42,599 nucleotides of DNA from Caedibacter sp. 37-49. GTDB lineage: Bacteria > Pseudomonadota > Alphaproteobacteria > Caedimonadales > Caedimonadaceae. Shown here in pieces: positions 12,658 to 24,014 of the stretch (the first letter of the stretch is position 1; each line of letters begins with the position of its first letter). The position numbers and the translations under genes are program-made. Where the stretch lies: contig MKUV01000075.1 in NCBI GenBank assembly GCA_001898725.1, forward strand, positions 1-42,599. Reading direction: 5' to 3'. A model generated the notes under the pieces. It worked only from the letters and a program-made list of their open reading frames with translations. It did no database searches and was not told where the DNA came from.

Positions 12658-12673
12658 GGACTAAAGTTATCAA

Positions 12674-14728
12674 ATGCCAAAGTTAACAATTAATAATCAG
12701 ATTATTGAAGTGCCAGAAGATACAACTGTTCTTCAGGCTGCTCAACTGCTTGGCATTGAAATACCCGTTTTTTGCTATCATTCTCGGCTTCCCATCGCAG
12801 GTAACTGCAGAATGTGCTTAGTTCAAGTCGGAGAAAATCCTAAACCAATTGCAAGTTGTGCAATGCCAGTAACAGAAGGAATGGTTATTCATACGAATAC
12901 CCCTATGATCAAAAATACACGCAAAGCAGTTTTAGAATTCCTTCTTATTAATCATCCTCTAGATTGTCCCATCTGTGATCAAGGCGGAGAATGCGACCTA
13001 CAAGATATCACAATGGTTTATGGCCCCTCTACAAGCCGTTTCCAAGAGAATAAACGTGCTATTCCAGACAAATACATGGGCCCTCTAATTCAAACATCCA
13101 TGACGCGTTGTATTCATTGTACGCGCTGTGTTCGTTTTGCAACGGAAATCGCTGGCGTTTCAGAGTTAGGAGCTATTGGACGAGGCGAGAATATGGAAAT
13201 TACAAGTTATCTCGACCAAGCAATTGTATCTGAACTTTCTGGAAATATGATTGATCTTTGCCCGGTAGGAGCACTCACCTCTAAACCCTATGCCTTTAAA
13301 GGACGTCCTTGGGATCTTGTAAAGACAGAATCAATCGATGTTTTAGATGCGGTCGGCAGTAACATTCGCATTGATACTTATAAGACACGTGTCATTCGTA
13401 TTCTGCCACGTTTACATGAAGATATTAATGAAGAATGGATTTCTGATAAAACACGCTTTGCATGCGATGGATTAAGTCGTCAACGGCTTGACCAACCTTA
13501 CGTACGCAAAGAAGGAAAGCTTGTGCCAGCAAGTTGGGATGAAGCTTTAGAAACAATTAAAACTCGCCTTAAAAACGTCCCAGGACAAAAAATAGCGGCT
13601 CTTGCAGGAGACCTGATTGATTGTGAAGCTATGCTTGCCTTAAAAGATCTTATGCTGGCTTTAGGCTCACCTCACTTTGATTGTCGTCAAGATGGTGCTC
13701 AATTAGAAGGTAAAATCCGAGCAGAATATTTATTCAATACGACGATTGCAGGGATTGAAAAAAGCGACTTCTGTTTTATTGTTCAATCACAATTACGCGC
13801 TGAGGCTCCACTTATTCATGCCCGTCTTCGAAAACGTTATCTTCAAGGGAATTTCAAAGTAGCTTATCTTGGTGGTGTACTTCCGCCTCAATATAACTTT
13901 AACTTTGAGTACGATCACTACGGGCAAGATCCTGCCTTACTTGATGCCATTCTCCAAGGCCATCATCCTCTTAGTCAGTCTTTTAAAAAAGCTAAATTTC
14001 CAATGATCATTGTTGGGCAAGATGCTTTAACACGTCGAGATGGCGCTCATTTATTGGCAAAAGTTCGCTCTATAGCAGAGAAATTTAATATGATTCGTTC
14101 TGATTGGAATGGTTTTAATGTTCTTCATAAAGCAGCAGCTCGTGTCGGCGGTCTAGACCTTGGATTTGTCCCAAGAGAGAATGGTTTTGATAAAAATAAT
14201 ATTTTAGTTGCTGCATCCAAAGGAGAAATGGAGGCCATCTTTTTATTAGGTGCTGATGAAATTGATATCCAACAGCTCGGGCAAGCATTTGTAATCTATC
14301 AAGGTCATCATGGAGATAAAGGTGCTCACCGCGCTGATGTTATTCTCCCTGGTGCAGCTTACACTGAGAAACAAGCAACCTATGTAAATACGGAAGGTCG
14401 AGTTCAACAGTCTTATCCTGCACTTTTACCTCCAGGGGAAGCTAAAGAAGATTGGAAAATTATTCGGGCGCTTTCACAAGTTTTAAACAAGACCCTACCG
14501 TATAATACTTTAACTGAGCTTCGAAATCACTTGTGTAAAACAAATCCTGTTTTCAATTCGATTGATACAATTCAACCTGCTGGATGGGGCCATTTTGGAA
14601 TGGAAGGAGATATTTCTAAAGAACCTTTTAGTCCTTTTAAATTTGATTTTTATATGACAGATTCTATTAGTCGACATTCCCCTACAATGGCAGCATGTAT
14701 TGAAATGGTTGAAAGCGAGAAAGCTTAG
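12674..14728 (+). CDS. nuoG: NADH-quinone oxidoreductase subunit G
   Basis: 2Fe-2S/4Fe-4S motifs [43 protein letters not shown]. Confidence 0.97.
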   Translation: MPKLTINNQIIEVPEDTTVLQAAQLLGIEIPVFCYHSRLPIAGNCRMCLVQVGENPKPIASCAMPVTEGMVIHTNTPMIKNTRKAVLEFLLINHPLDCPICDQGGECDLQDITMVYGPSTSRFQENKRAIPDKYMGPLIQTSMTRCIHCTRCVRFATEIAGVSELGAIGRGENMEITSYLDQAIVSELSGNMIDLCPVGALTSKPYAFKGRPWDLVKTESIDVLDAVGSNIRIDTYKTRVIRILPRLHEDINEEWISDKTRFACDGLSRQRLDQPYVRKEGKLVPASWDEALETIKTRLKNVPGQKIAALAGDLIDCEAMLALKDLMLALGSPHFDCRQDGAQLEGKIRAEYLFNTTIAGIEKSDFCFIVQSQLRAEAPLIHARLRKRYLQGNFKVAYLGGVLPPQYNFNFEYDHYGQDPALLDAILQGHHPLSQSFKKAKFPMIIVGQDALTRRDGAHLLAKVRSIAEKFNMIRSDWNGFNVLHKAAARVGGLDLGFVPRENGFDKNNILVAASKGEMEAIFLLGADEIDIQQLGQAFVIYQGHHGDKGAHRADVILPGAAYTEKQATYVNTEGRVQQSYPALLPPGEAKEDWKIIRALSQVLNKTLPYNTLTELRNHLCKTNPVFNSIDTIQPAGWGHFGMEGDISKEPFSPFKFDFYMTDSISRHSPTMAACIEMVESEKA

Positions 14729-14730
14729 AA

Positions 14731-15750
14731 ATGATTACTTTTTGGTCACAATACCTTTTTCCTCTTTTAACCGTTATTAGCCAAATTATCTTAATTATTT
14801 TGCCTCTTATTATTAGTGTCGCCTATCTTACCTATGCTGAACGTCGGGTTATGGCTGCAATGCAAATGCGGATTGGCCCCAATACAGTAGGGCCATTTGG
14901 ACTTTTGCAACCAATCGCAGATGCCATAAAGCTTTTGCACAAAGAACCGATTATTCCTGCAAAAGCAAATATATTCTTGTTTCTTTTTGCGCCTGTTCTA
15001 ACTTTCAGTCTATCCATGCTTGCCTGGGCCGTTATTCCATTTAATGAAAACTGGGTTTTAGCAAACATTAATGTGGGCATACTTTATCTATTTGCCATTT
15101 CTTCTTTAGGCGTTTATGGAATCATCATTGCTGGATGGGCTAGCAATTCAAGATACGCTTTTCTTGGTGCTCTTCGTTCAGCGGCACAAATGATCTCTTA
15201 TGAAGTTTCTATCGGATTAGTTATCGTTACAATTCTTTTATGCACGGGTTCTCTTAATTTAACGGCAATTGTAGAAGCGCAAAAGCAGCATTGGTTTATT
15301 CTTCCTTTACTCCCAATGTTTGTAATTTTTTTCATCTCTTCTTTAGCAGAAACAAATCGAGCACCTTTTGATCTCCCTGAAGCGGAAGCAGAATTAGTTT
15401 CAGGCTTTAACGTAGAGTACTCTTCGATATTCTTTGCTTTGTTTTTCCTAGGCGAATACGCAAATATGATTCTTATGAGTGCCATAGCATCCCTTCTTTT
15501 CTTAGGAGGATGGCTTCCTCTTTTTAATAGTACTCCTTTTACCTATATTCCTGGATTTATCTGGTTTGCAGCCAAAATTGCTTTTATGCTATTTTTATTT
15601 TTATGGGTACGTGCAACACTTCCACGTTATAGATATGACCAACTTATGCGACTTGGTTGGAAAGTTTTTCTTCCATTAAGTTTAGGAATGGTTGTGATCG
15701 TCTCTAGCTGGCTTGTCTATTTTGATAAACTACCAAGAGTTGGAAATTAA
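14731..15750 (+). CDS. nuoH: NADH-quinone oxidoreductase subunit H
   Basis: [66 protein letters not shown]. Confidence 0.98.
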   Translation: MITFWSQYLFPLLTVISQIILIILPLIISVAYLTYAERRVMAAMQMRIGPNTVGPFGLLQPIADAIKLLHKEPIIPAKANIFLFLFAPVLTFSLSMLAWAVIPFNENWVLANINVGILYLFAISSLGVYGIIIAGWASNSRYAFLGALRSAAQMISYEVSIGLVIVTILLCTGSLNLTAIVEAQKQHWFILPLLPMFVIFFISSLAETNRAPFDLPEAEAELVSGFNVEYSSIFFALFFLGEYANMILMSAIASLLFLGGWLPLFNSTPFTYIPGFIWFAAKIAFMLFLFLWVRATLPRYRYDQLMRLGWKVFLPLSLGMVVIVSSWLVYFDKLPRVGN

Positions 15751-16242
15751 ATGTTCAATAGACTAATCGAGTTTTTAAAAACTTTTATGCTTTATGACAT
15801 TCTTTCAGGACTTTTGGTTACTCTGCGCTATTTTTTTAAACCAAAAGTTACTATCCATTATCCTCATGAAAAAGGGCTAGTTAGCCCGCGCATGCGTGGT
15901 GAACACGCTCTCCGTCGTTATCCTCATGGAGAAGAACGTTGCATCGCATGCAAACTCTGTGAAGCTGTCTGTCCTGCGCAAGCCATTACCATTGATGCTG
16001 AACCACGTCATGATGGATCACGCCGAACCTATCGGTATGACATTGATATGACAAAATGTATTTACTGCGGTCTTTGTCAAGAAGCATGTCCAGTCGATGC
16101 TATTGTTGAAGGTCCTAATTTTGAATTTGCAGCTTTTAGTCGCGAGGAACTTTTTTATAATAAAGAAAAACTTTTAGAAAATGGAGATCAATGGGAAACG
16201 CTTCTTGCAGAAAATATTAAATTAGACGCACCTTATAGATAA
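15751..16242 (+). CDS. nuoI: NADH-quinone oxidoreductase subunit I
   Basis: [23 protein letters not shown] and [26 protein letters not shown]. Confidence 0.98.
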   Translation: MFNRLIEFLKTFMLYDILSGLLVTLRYFFKPKVTIHYPHEKGLVSPRMRGEHALRRYPHGEERCIACKLCEAVCPAQAITIDAEPRHDGSRRTYRYDIDMTKCIYCGLCQEACPVDAIVEGPNFEFAAFSREELFYNKEKLLENGDQWETLLAENIKLDAPYR

Positions 16243-16335
16243 AATTTTATATTAAGTTTTTTAAATTAGCTGCTTGACTGATATAAAGATTTTCGACATT
16301 TTAACAGCACTTTTGCTCTCTGGAGAGAATCTTCC

Positions 16336-17901
16336 ATGCAATCCATTTCCTCACCTTCTAAAAAATACATGTGGTGCATACTTCTGACAATTGGCCTCCT
16401 TGTTTTTGTTTTAAATATTGATTACACCGCTGTTAACCTTGCATTGTTCCCTATATCAAAAGAAATTAAATGTGATCTTAATACCTTACAATGGCTCCTG
16501 AGTGGTTACGTGCTGGTTTGGGGAGCTGTTGTTGTTCCTGCAGGACGACTTGCAGACTTTTACGGAAGAAAGAAAATCCTTATTTTAGGAATTGTTATTT
16601 TCATGATTGGCTCTTTGCTTACAGGCGTTGGTCACCATATTTCTATTCTTATTGGAGGGCGTATTTTACAAGGTGTTGGAGCTGCTATCTTTACAGCTCC
16701 TGGAATGAGCCTTATTTTTACTTCAGCGCCTCCCTCTCACCAAGGTCTAGCTATGGGTATTATAAGTAGCTTAGGAGGGTTTGGATTAGCAACAGGACCT
16801 ACATTTGCAGGATGGATGATTAAAGAATTTGGCTGGCGCTGTATTTTTTATATTAATATTCCTTTAAGCCTCTTAGTTATCGTGGTCATTTTCTACCTTA
16901 CCCCTAAAGAGCAAACCCCACCTTCCACCTTAAAAATTGATAAAGTGAGCGCCTCTCTTTTAAGCTGTGGTCTTGGAAGTTTTATGTTTTCCTTAAACCA
17001 AATTGAAGTATGGGGGATATGGAATCCTTGGTTTTGGGGTATATTAACTCTAGGTTTTACACTTCTCATCATTTTCACGTTGAGAGATAAGTATTCTTCT
17101 TCCCAAATATTTCCTTATACTTTGTTAAAAAATAAAGCTTTTATGAGTATTGGAGGAGCAACTTTTGGAACCTCATATTGTTTTTCTCTTATCTTAGTAA
17201 TGATTGCGTTATATCTTCAAAATACGCTCAAAATGAGTAGTTTAGAAACAGGCTGTATCTTTTTAGCAATGACTTTATCTGTAGGTCTTTTATCTCCAAT
17301 TGGTGGGAAGCTAGTTGATCTTATAGAAATTCGTCTTCCTCTAATAATTGCCTTTGTTATTTTGTTTTCTGCACTCTTAACGATGAGTTTCTTTTCAGAA
17401 ATAACTTCTTTTACAGCGATAATAGTTGCACTCTTTCTAGCAGGATTAGGAATTGGTTTTATTTTCCCTGCGATGAATACAGCGATGTTCAGAACAATTG
17501 AACCCTCAGATATTAATACTGGATCGGCCATTTTCGTCATGTGCGCTATGTTGGGAAACACCTTTTCAATTATTGTTTCAACAAGCCTTATTACAATAGT
17601 TGGACGCCACCAGTTAACAATATTAATGAATCAATATAATATTTCTTTAACCTCCGTAGAGCATGAACGACTTATAAAGTCCCTTAATAAAGCTGAACAT
17701 ACTGCTCAACAGTTAAGTGGCTTTTCAGAAGATAAAATTCCTCACCTTTTACAACTTATTGATTTAGCTTTCCTAAGTGGAATGCGCGTAACACTATGGA
17801 TTGGAATGGTATTCACAATTCTTGCAGCAAGCCTTATCTATAAATTTTTAAGACTTAAACCCGCGAATCACCCTTCCCAGCATGCCATCACTTCTTTCTA
17901 G
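16336..17901 (+). CDS. MFS transporter, DHA2 (EmrB/QacA-like, 14 TM) family
   Basis: DYTAVNLALFPISKEI..LQWLLSGYVLVWGAVVVPAGRLADFYGRKKIL; 521 aa. Confidence 0.85.
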   Translation: MQSISSPSKKYMWCILLTIGLLVFVLNIDYTAVNLALFPISKEIKCDLNTLQWLLSGYVLVWGAVVVPAGRLADFYGRKKILILGIVIFMIGSLLTGVGHHISILIGGRILQGVGAAIFTAPGMSLIFTSAPPSHQGLAMGIISSLGGFGLATGPTFAGWMIKEFGWRCIFYINIPLSLLVIVVIFYLTPKEQTPPSTLKIDKVSASLLSCGLGSFMFSLNQIEVWGIWNPWFWGILTLGFTLLIIFTLRDKYSSSQIFPYTLLKNKAFMSIGGATFGTSYCFSLILVMIALYLQNTLKMSSLETGCIFLAMTLSVGLLSPIGGKLVDLIEIRLPLIIAFVILFSALLTMSFFSEITSFTAIIVALFLAGLGIGFIFPAMNTAMFRTIEPSDINTGSAIFVMCAMLGNTFSIIVSTSLITIVGRHQLTILMNQYNISLTSVEHERLIKSLNKAEHTAQQLSGFSEDKIPHLLQLIDLAFLSGMRVTLWIGMVFTILAASLIYKFLRLKPANHPSQHAITSF

Positions 17902-17956
17902 AAGAGAAATTGTTGACCATTCTAAAAGAGCACAGTAGGGTCAAAGATATTCTTAA

Positions 17957-18032
<76 letters not shown>

Positions 18033-18125
18033 CAATTTTTCGCGTAAAACCTAGAAAATGTACGCCTTTCCTACTTCTCTCTCAATCTCTCTTATACTCC
18101 CAAAAGTTACTCTTTTCCTTTTTTC

Positions 18126-18145
18126 TTGCTTCCGTTTTGCTTCCG
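18126..18145 (+). repeat. putative integrase arm-type sites (left): TTGCTTCCG x2, 11-bp period
   Basis: TTGCTTCCGTTTTGCTTCCG, matched by TTGCTTCCGAATTGCTTCCG at 37351-37370. Confidence 0.6.
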
Positions 18146-18184
18146 TTTTAACTTAGATTAAGTTTAAATAATGCAGGTCTCCTC

Positions 18185-19348
18185 ATGACTCAAAAACTTA
18201 CAAAACGGTTTGCTGATAATATACAGCCTAACCCTCATCAGGAACTTCTCCTATGGGATAATGCGATCAAAGGCTTTGGGCTGCGCGTCTTTTCTTCAGG
18301 ACGCAAAACATATTTTGTTCAGTATCGTAACGACTTCAATCGTACCCGGCGTATGAAAGTTGGTGTTCATGGTATTATTACAGCTGAGCAAGCACGAGAA
18401 GAAGCAAAAATCATCCTTGGTGAAGTTGCTAAAGGTCATGATCCATCTTCTGAGAGTAAAAATAAAAAACAGGTGCCAACCTTTATCGAATTCTCAAATG
18501 AATACCTGGAACTCTATGCTAAAGGTGTCAAAAGAGAAAAAAGCTATAAAGAAGATCAAAAGTTATTGATAATTATCTTCAAATATTTAGGAACGAAAAA
18601 TATCCAAGAGATTACAACAAAAGACATTCACCTATTGCATCGCGCTCTCAAAGAAACTCCGTATCAAGCTAATCGAGTTCGTGCTCTCTTAAGTAAAATG
18701 TTTAGTCTTTCCATGCAATGGGGATGGAGGACTGACAATCCTGCTAAAGGAGTTGAGAATTATCAAGAACATAAAAGAGATCGCTGGCTTAATGATAATG
18801 AAGTGCAAAGGCTTTGGAAAGTATTAGATACCTATTCTAATCAAGATATCGCAAATGTTGTTCGCTTACTACTTTTAACAGGAGCAAGACGAAGTGAAGT
18901 TTTAACAGCAACTTGGGACCAGTTCAATTTAGAGCAAAGTATTTGGACAAAACCCGCCCATGCAACAAAACAAAAGAGGATGGAACATCTTCCTTTGTCC
19001 CCACAGGCTACAGAAATACTCAAAAAAATACAGCAAGCCGCTCACTCCAACTTTTTGTTTCCAGGTAAGATTCCTGGTAAACCTTTACAAGAGATCAAAA
19101 AAGCATGGGATACTATTCGGAAGAGAGCGGGTTTATCTGATGTTCGTCTCCACGATCTTCGGCATACTCATGCCTCCCATTTGGTATCAAGTGGCTTAAG
19201 TTTAAGTATTGTTGGCAAGCTCCTAGGTCACACACAAGCCTCCACAACTCAACGCTATGCCCACCTAGCAGATGAACCATTAAGGCAAGCAACTAGCTTA
19301 TTTGGAAATAAAATCGAAAGCCTTACGTCTGATACATCCACTATTTAA
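18185..19348 (+). CDS. tyrosine-recombinase integrase (P4/DUF4102-type)
   Basis: N-terminal LLWDNAIKGFGLRVFSSGRKTYFVQYR; catalytic LTGARRSEVL, LHDLRHTHASHLVSSGLSLSIVGKLLGHTQASTTQRYAHL; adjacent to tRNA. Confidence 0.96.
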   Translation: MTQKLTKRFADNIQPNPHQELLLWDNAIKGFGLRVFSSGRKTYFVQYRNDFNRTRRMKVGVHGIITAEQAREEAKIILGEVAKGHDPSSESKNKKQVPTFIEFSNEYLELYAKGVKREKSYKEDQKLLIIIFKYLGTKNIQEITTKDIHLLHRALKETPYQANRVRALLSKMFSLSMQWGWRTDNPAKGVENYQEHKRDRWLNDNEVQRLWKVLDTYSNQDIANVVRLLLLTGARRSEVLTATWDQFNLEQSIWTKPAHATKQKRMEHLPLSPQATEILKKIQQAAHSNFLFPGKIPGKPLQEIKKAWDTIRKRAGLSDVRLHDLRHTHASHLVSSGLSLSIVGKLLGHTQASTTQRYAHLADEPLRQATSLFGNKIESLTSDTSTI

Positions 19349-19500
19349 ATAGTGAAAAACAAGTTATTTGGCATAGATGTAACTTTCTCTAAATAAGTCA
19401 CTTTGCTAAAAAACATTATTATGAATCATACAAAATATTCCATGTTTTATTTTTAAAATAGCTTCACTCTACTTCCCATATAACTATTTTTGCATGCCCC

Positions 19501-22500
19501 TTACCTCTCATAACTTTTAACAATTTGCTTGCTTCTGTTCTCTTCAAACAGGATAGCTCTAATCTGCTTGGTCAATTCTATATCTTTATCCCTAATGCTC
19601 TTAAAGGTTGGATCTTGCTTATAAAGCTCTTGGGCATATTTCTTTAAATTTGCTTCTGCTTGCGCTTTTTCAGCAGGCATACACGCAAATTTTTGCTCAT
19701 GTATAAGTAACTTAATTCTTTCAATGGGTGTTTGGTCTGGTTTTGGCTGTTGATCACTTTGAGTTTTGTGCTTTTCAGGCTCAATCTCATACCTTAATTT
19801 TGTGGTGGTGGCATGAATCTGAGAATTTGTATTTTCGTTATTCGCTAGTAACTCTTTCGCTCTTAAGTGTTCACTAATGCTCTCTTGAGGAACACGTATC
19901 TCTTGTTGCTCAGGAATCTTACCTAAAAATCGCTCAGCAATACTCTGCCACGCTTGCTTGGAGACAAAACGAATGGCTTCTAATTCATTACCCAGGCGAT
20001 TAAGGATCTCCTGGAGTTTTGAATTTTTCTTTGGAAGAACTACATTGGCATAGTCCGTTACATAATCCAAACTTGAGAGCTTCTCTTGTGATGCAGAAAG
20101 CCTCTTGAAGAATATCTCTTCTCGCCAGAAATCAAGCTTAGAGCCAAATACTTTTACAAACTCTCTGTGCCGTGTCATACCCACATATGCAAGATTACGG
20201 AAAGTTTCATGAGTGGCTAGCAAAAAGGCTCGATCAACAGTTACCCCTTGAGATTTATGAATGTTGGCTGCCCAGCCTTGATCAAAGTATGGATAAAGCT
20301 TAGAAGCAAAAGAAACAACTTCATTGCTGTTATCAAGCTTGGCTTTAATTTTTTGGCGGTTAATCTCTAGGATTGTCCCAAGAGTGCCGTTTCTAACCCC
20401 AAGACCATTATCATTCCTCAAGAAAAGAATACGATCGCCTTTTGCAAAATTCTTCTCTTCTTTTGTAATAATTTTGTCTCCAAAGTCGTCTTCATCTTCT
20501 TTATGGATGGTGAGGAGATATTCTTCCTTGGCTATAATACCGTCTTGTTTCATGAGATGGCGGGCTTCTTCATTAAGAGTGGCTGTATCGGCCTTGCTAT
20601 AGGTCATGATCAAATAAGATTTTTGAGGATTCTCCTTAATGGATATGTACCATTCTTGGATAAGCGCTTTCTTGGTCTCTTTTCTAAGTTCACAGATATG
20701 CTTCCTTTGATGAGGATCAAGTTGAGGCAGCTGCCACTGTTGAGCTAAGGCAGCAGCTTCTAGCTTTTGCTCCTTAAGGCTCTTGGCCTTATCAACAAAT
20801 TGCTCAGCAAAGTGTTGAGGATCAACGCCCAACTCTTTCATCAAAGGTCGGCACTCATCAAGATTCTGCTTCATGTAGCTTGTACACACCATCTTAAGCT
20901 CACGCCACTCTCGATAAAGGGCGTAGTCTTCATGAGAGCTAATAAGTTTATAAAGTTCTTTCTTCTCAGGATTTTGAGTATTAATGTCTTCAATCATAGA
21001 GTAGTAAATGTTCCCTGCCATACGACGGGAGAGGTTATAGGCTTCAACAATTTTTGAGTGATCTTTTGTCTCGATCAGCTCAGTAATTGGAATTACTTTT
21101 TCTTCAATAAACTGCACATACCCCTTTTGATGATAAGCTTGGAGAGCTTCTCTTGTCTTAAAGGTTCCAAAGAGCTTTGTTGCACCCTGTTGCCATTCAT
21201 CTTGCTGACGTACCACCCTTTCAAGCTGAGAAAAGCCTACCCTTTGCGTGACAAGTCTAAAAGCAGGGCCTGCCTCAACGGGCTGCAGCTGTGCCCCATC
21301 TCCTACAATCACAGCCTTAACTTTTAAATCATCAACAGCTTGCAAGAATTCATCAAACCTTGAGGTATCCACCATACCTGCTTCATCCAGCACAAGGACA
21401 GAGTTCTCCTTATATTGACACCTTCCATCTTTATGGAATTTAAGGAATTTGTGAAGAGTTTGTGATGGAATACCTGATTGCGCTAGATTTTGTGCTGCCC
21501 GCCCTGTAGGAGCAAGGCCATAAACCCTATACCCTTCTGCTTCCCATATTTCCTTTGCCGCCTCTAAAACTATGGTCTTGCCAGCACCTGCATATCCAAG
21601 AATGCATGAAAGCTGGTTTGGCGCTGTAATGTGGTGGAGTGCTTTCTTTTGATCAAGTGATAATCCGCCATGCTTTGACAGTTTTTTGTCATATTGAGTG
21701 ATAACAGCGTTCACTTTATGACGATAGACTTCATCGCTTTTTTCTTTGCTCAGTCTTTCAGCTAGGAGCACTAGATTTATTTCTGCCTCAACCATGGATT
21801 TGGTCGTGTAAATGGAGCAATCTTCTAAGGAACCCTCTTTGTTTTTAACAGGCTCATACCTTAGTAATACCAGCTCTTTAGAGGATTTGAGCTTCTGCTC
21901 TAATTGCTGGTAAAGATCGCGATCATCAATATAACGATTAAGCACTTTCTCCACATCACCCCACATAAAAGTAGAATGATGTTTACTGACAACATCAAGA
22001 ACAATCTCTGGCTTCCTAATGATACGGCAAACATTTCTGAGCTTTGTTTCTCGAAAAGTAATTGCTTTTTCTGAAGTTACAGATGAAAAGAGATCTTTTG
22101 GATTATTCCCAACCCTAAATTCCATATCCTTGATATTCGTGCCTCGCTTAGGCTCAGCCTCAAGATCAATCCCTCTTTCAGCATAAGATCTATGATCTAG
22201 CCTTTCATCAAAGCCATGCATCTTAAGGTGGAAGTTTGTGTAAGCAACAAACTGTTCTCTTAACTCTGCTCCTAAACTTCTTCGATTCCACTCGACTTCT
22301 TTTTTTATATGCAACCCTTTATCTGTAAGCCTACGGGTTAGCATTAAAGCATGACAATGAGGTTTTCTTTCTCCTGACTCTTCATCAATATCAAGATGAA
22401 AGTTGGCAAGTACGGTCATCCCTTGGCCACAGAGTTGATCTTGAATAAATTCTTGAGCTAATTTTATACATTGTTCATCTGTAAATTCACGAGGAAGAGC

Positions 22501-22806
22501 AAATTCATATTCTCGATAGACTTGAGCATCTTTTCTCTTCTCAGATGCTTCAACGATATCAGAAAACTTCTGGATGCCTTTTTTGCGATCTAATGCTATC
22601 AGATTTCTTAACTCTAAAGCCCATTCTGGTGCATCTTTAGGAAGCAATAATTCAACATATTGCACTTCATGCATTTTCTTACGGGCGATCATCAACTCGC
22701 CTACCCTATGGTCATAGACTTTGCAGCCTGTGCGATAAGCTAAAGCTCGTACTGTATTGCGATTAGAACGAGAGATCATTTTTAAGCGGCCATGAGCCAA
22801 TGCCAT
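19501..22806 (-). CDS. traA: TraA-type conjugative relaxase/helicase (MobA_L nuclease plus RecD-like helicase)
   Basis: N-terminal relaxase with VLANFHLDIDEESGERKPHCHALML; Walker A GYAGAGKTIVLEAA; Walker B VLVLDEAGMV; C-terminal NIHKSQGVTVDRAFLL; 1101 aa. Confidence 0.9.
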   Translation of the reverse strand: MALAHGRLKMISRSNRNTVRALAYRTGCKVYDHRVGELMIARKKMHEVQYVELLLPKDAPEWALELRNLIALDRKKGIQKFSDIVEASEKRKDAQVYREYEFALPREFTDEQCIKLAQEFIQDQLCGQGMTVLANFHLDIDEESGERKPHCHALMLTRRLTDKGLHIKKEVEWNRRSLGAELREQFVAYTNFHLKMHGFDERLDHRSYAERGIDLEAEPKRGTNIKDMEFRVGNNPKDLFSSVTSEKAITFRETKLRNVCRIIRKPEIVLDVVSKHHSTFMWGDVEKVLNRYIDDRDLYQQLEQKLKSSKELVLLRYEPVKNKEGSLEDCSIYTTKSMVEAEINLVLLAERLSKEKSDEVYRHKVNAVITQYDKKLSKHGGLSLDQKKALHHITAPNQLSCILGYAGAGKTIVLEAAKEIWEAEGYRVYGLAPTGRAAQNLAQSGIPSQTLHKFLKFHKDGRCQYKENSVLVLDEAGMVDTSRFDEFLQAVDDLKVKAVIVGDGAQLQPVEAGPAFRLVTQRVGFSQLERVVRQQDEWQQGATKLFGTFKTREALQAYHQKGYVQFIEEKVIPITELIETKDHSKIVEAYNLSRRMAGNIYYSMIEDINTQNPEKKELYKLISSHEDYALYREWRELKMVCTSYMKQNLDECRPLMKELGVDPQHFAEQFVDKAKSLKEQKLEAAALAQQWQLPQLDPHQRKHICELRKETKKALIQEWYISIKENPQKSYLIMTYSKADTATLNEEARHLMKQDGIIAKEEYLLTIHKEDEDDFGDKIITKEEKNFAKGDRILFLRNDNGLGVRNGTLGTILEINRQKIKAKLDNSNEVVSFASKLYPYFDQGWAANIHKSQGVTVDRAFLLATHETFRNLAYVGMTRHREFVKVFGSKLDFWREEIFFKRLSASQEKLSSLDYVTDYANVVLPKKNSKLQEILNRLGNELEAIRFVSKQAWQSIAERFLGKIPEQQEIRVPQESISEHLRAKELLANNENTNSQIHATTTKLRYEIEPEKHKTQSDQQPKPDQTPIERIKLLIHEQKFACMPAEKAQAEANLKKYAQELYKQDPTFKSIRDKDIELTKQIRAILFEENRSKQIVKSYER

Positions 22807-22841
22807 TCTATATTTTTATTCCTTTCACTGCGGACAAAGCA

Positions 22842-22884
22842 CGGGGCTTGCCCCGAAGCAAAGAGTTGCAATTTTATGGCAACA
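22842..22884. promoter_or_regulatory. hairpin cluster upstream of traA; candidate oriT/regulatory region
   Basis: CGGGGC-TT-GCCCCG perfect hairpin (22842-22855) and GTTGC-N9-GCAAC (22866-22884) immediately upstream of the relaxase gene. Confidence 0.3.
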
Positions 22885-23300
22885 TATCTGCGCGCTTGTC
22901 GTTAAATATTGCCTCCAAGACTTTCCGATTTATACTTTCTATAATATGCTTCTTGTTCCTTTCTATAAAGGAAAAAGTGGGATTTCAAAAGGAGATATAA
23001 TCTCCATTTTGACAAAAATATTCTCATAGATTTTAACAGAAAAACAGAGATAAATATTTTATAGTTGGTTCAGAAAAAATTTGAATTTCTTGAGAAGAAA
23101 AAACTGAAATAGAAACAAAAGAAGCTCCCATTCTTTATAGAAGGTTTCATCAAATATTAGGGGAAGAATACTCACCTGAATAATTGTAGGGCTTGTTGCT
23201 TATGCTTGAGAGAATAAGTCTCAGAAGCTGAAGAAAACATGGCTGCAAAAGGCAACTTCCTTTCGCCCCTCTGAAAGCATATCACAAGCAAATTAAGCGT

Positions 23301-23534
23301 ATGAGGCAAGCCATTACGCAGTTAAAAAGAAAGAATCCCAAATTACATTTATTAACTCTACACGCCGTAAAAAAAGAACGAGAACGCATAAATGCTTGGA
23401 GGCCCTTGGATGAATTTTCAATTGAACTCGGTACTGACCTTCAAAAGGATATCGGGTGTAAAGATCAGGTGCATGCCCTCTTTGGTGCTTTACTAGAATT
23501 AAGATTGGATCGGCTTCTTCATCATGTGGGTTAG
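23301..23534 (+). CDS. small hypothetical protein, possibly TraD-like conjugation accessory protein
   Basis: 77 aa, basic N-terminus, divergent to traA; placement resembles traA-traD arrangement of Ti/RAGE elements; weak sequence support. Confidence 0.3.
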   Translation: MRQAITQLKRKNPKLHLLTLHAVKKERERINAWRPLDEFSIELGTDLQKDIGCKDQVHALFGALLELRLDRLLHHVG

Positions 23535-23626
23535 CATCAGTATTAAAGAAGAAAGCTATAGATTCAAAGAAAAACTTAAAGCAAGCTTAGTTTCCAGAGT
23601 CAAAACTAAGTAATTTTTTAACTAAG

Positions 23627-23983
23627 GTGGGGGAGTTTTCGATTGCCAAAAGGAGGGAATTTTCATTTACCGTTGACAAATATGAGATCTGGGGGTTCGA
23701 AAGCTGGTACGGCTTGGACAGAGCAAGCAAAGTAATTGCAATAAATTATCAAACTGTTATTAAGTGGCTACAATCATCCCCTCATCAAGATCCATGTATT
23801 GAGCATGCAAAAAAGAAGATTGAATATCTAGAAAGCATTTTTAAATTTGAAGGAACAAATATTGAATCAGACACAGAAATTATGAAATTTTCTGATGAAA
23901 ATGAGCTTTCTTATAGAAAGTTTTGTAACACAGTGAAAACCATTCGAGAATTAGTTCAGAATTTCAAGAATACACTACAATAA
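23627..23983 (+). CDS. hypothetical protein
   Basis: 118-aa ORF with GTG start; possible HTH-like segment DRASKVIAINYQTVIKWL. Confidence 0.35.
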   Translation: MGEFSIAKRREFSFTVDKYEIWGFESWYGLDRASKVIAINYQTVIKWLQSSPHQDPCIEHAKKKIEYLESIFKFEGTNIESDTEIMKFSDENELSYRKFCNTVKTIRELVQNFKNTLQ

Positions 23984-24014
23984 ATCTGGAGCATTAATTG
24001 GGGGCTGGACAATG

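Noticed and set aside
20324-21327. Plus-strand ORFs opposite traA
   Set aside because: Antisense shadow of the long relaxase-helicase gene.
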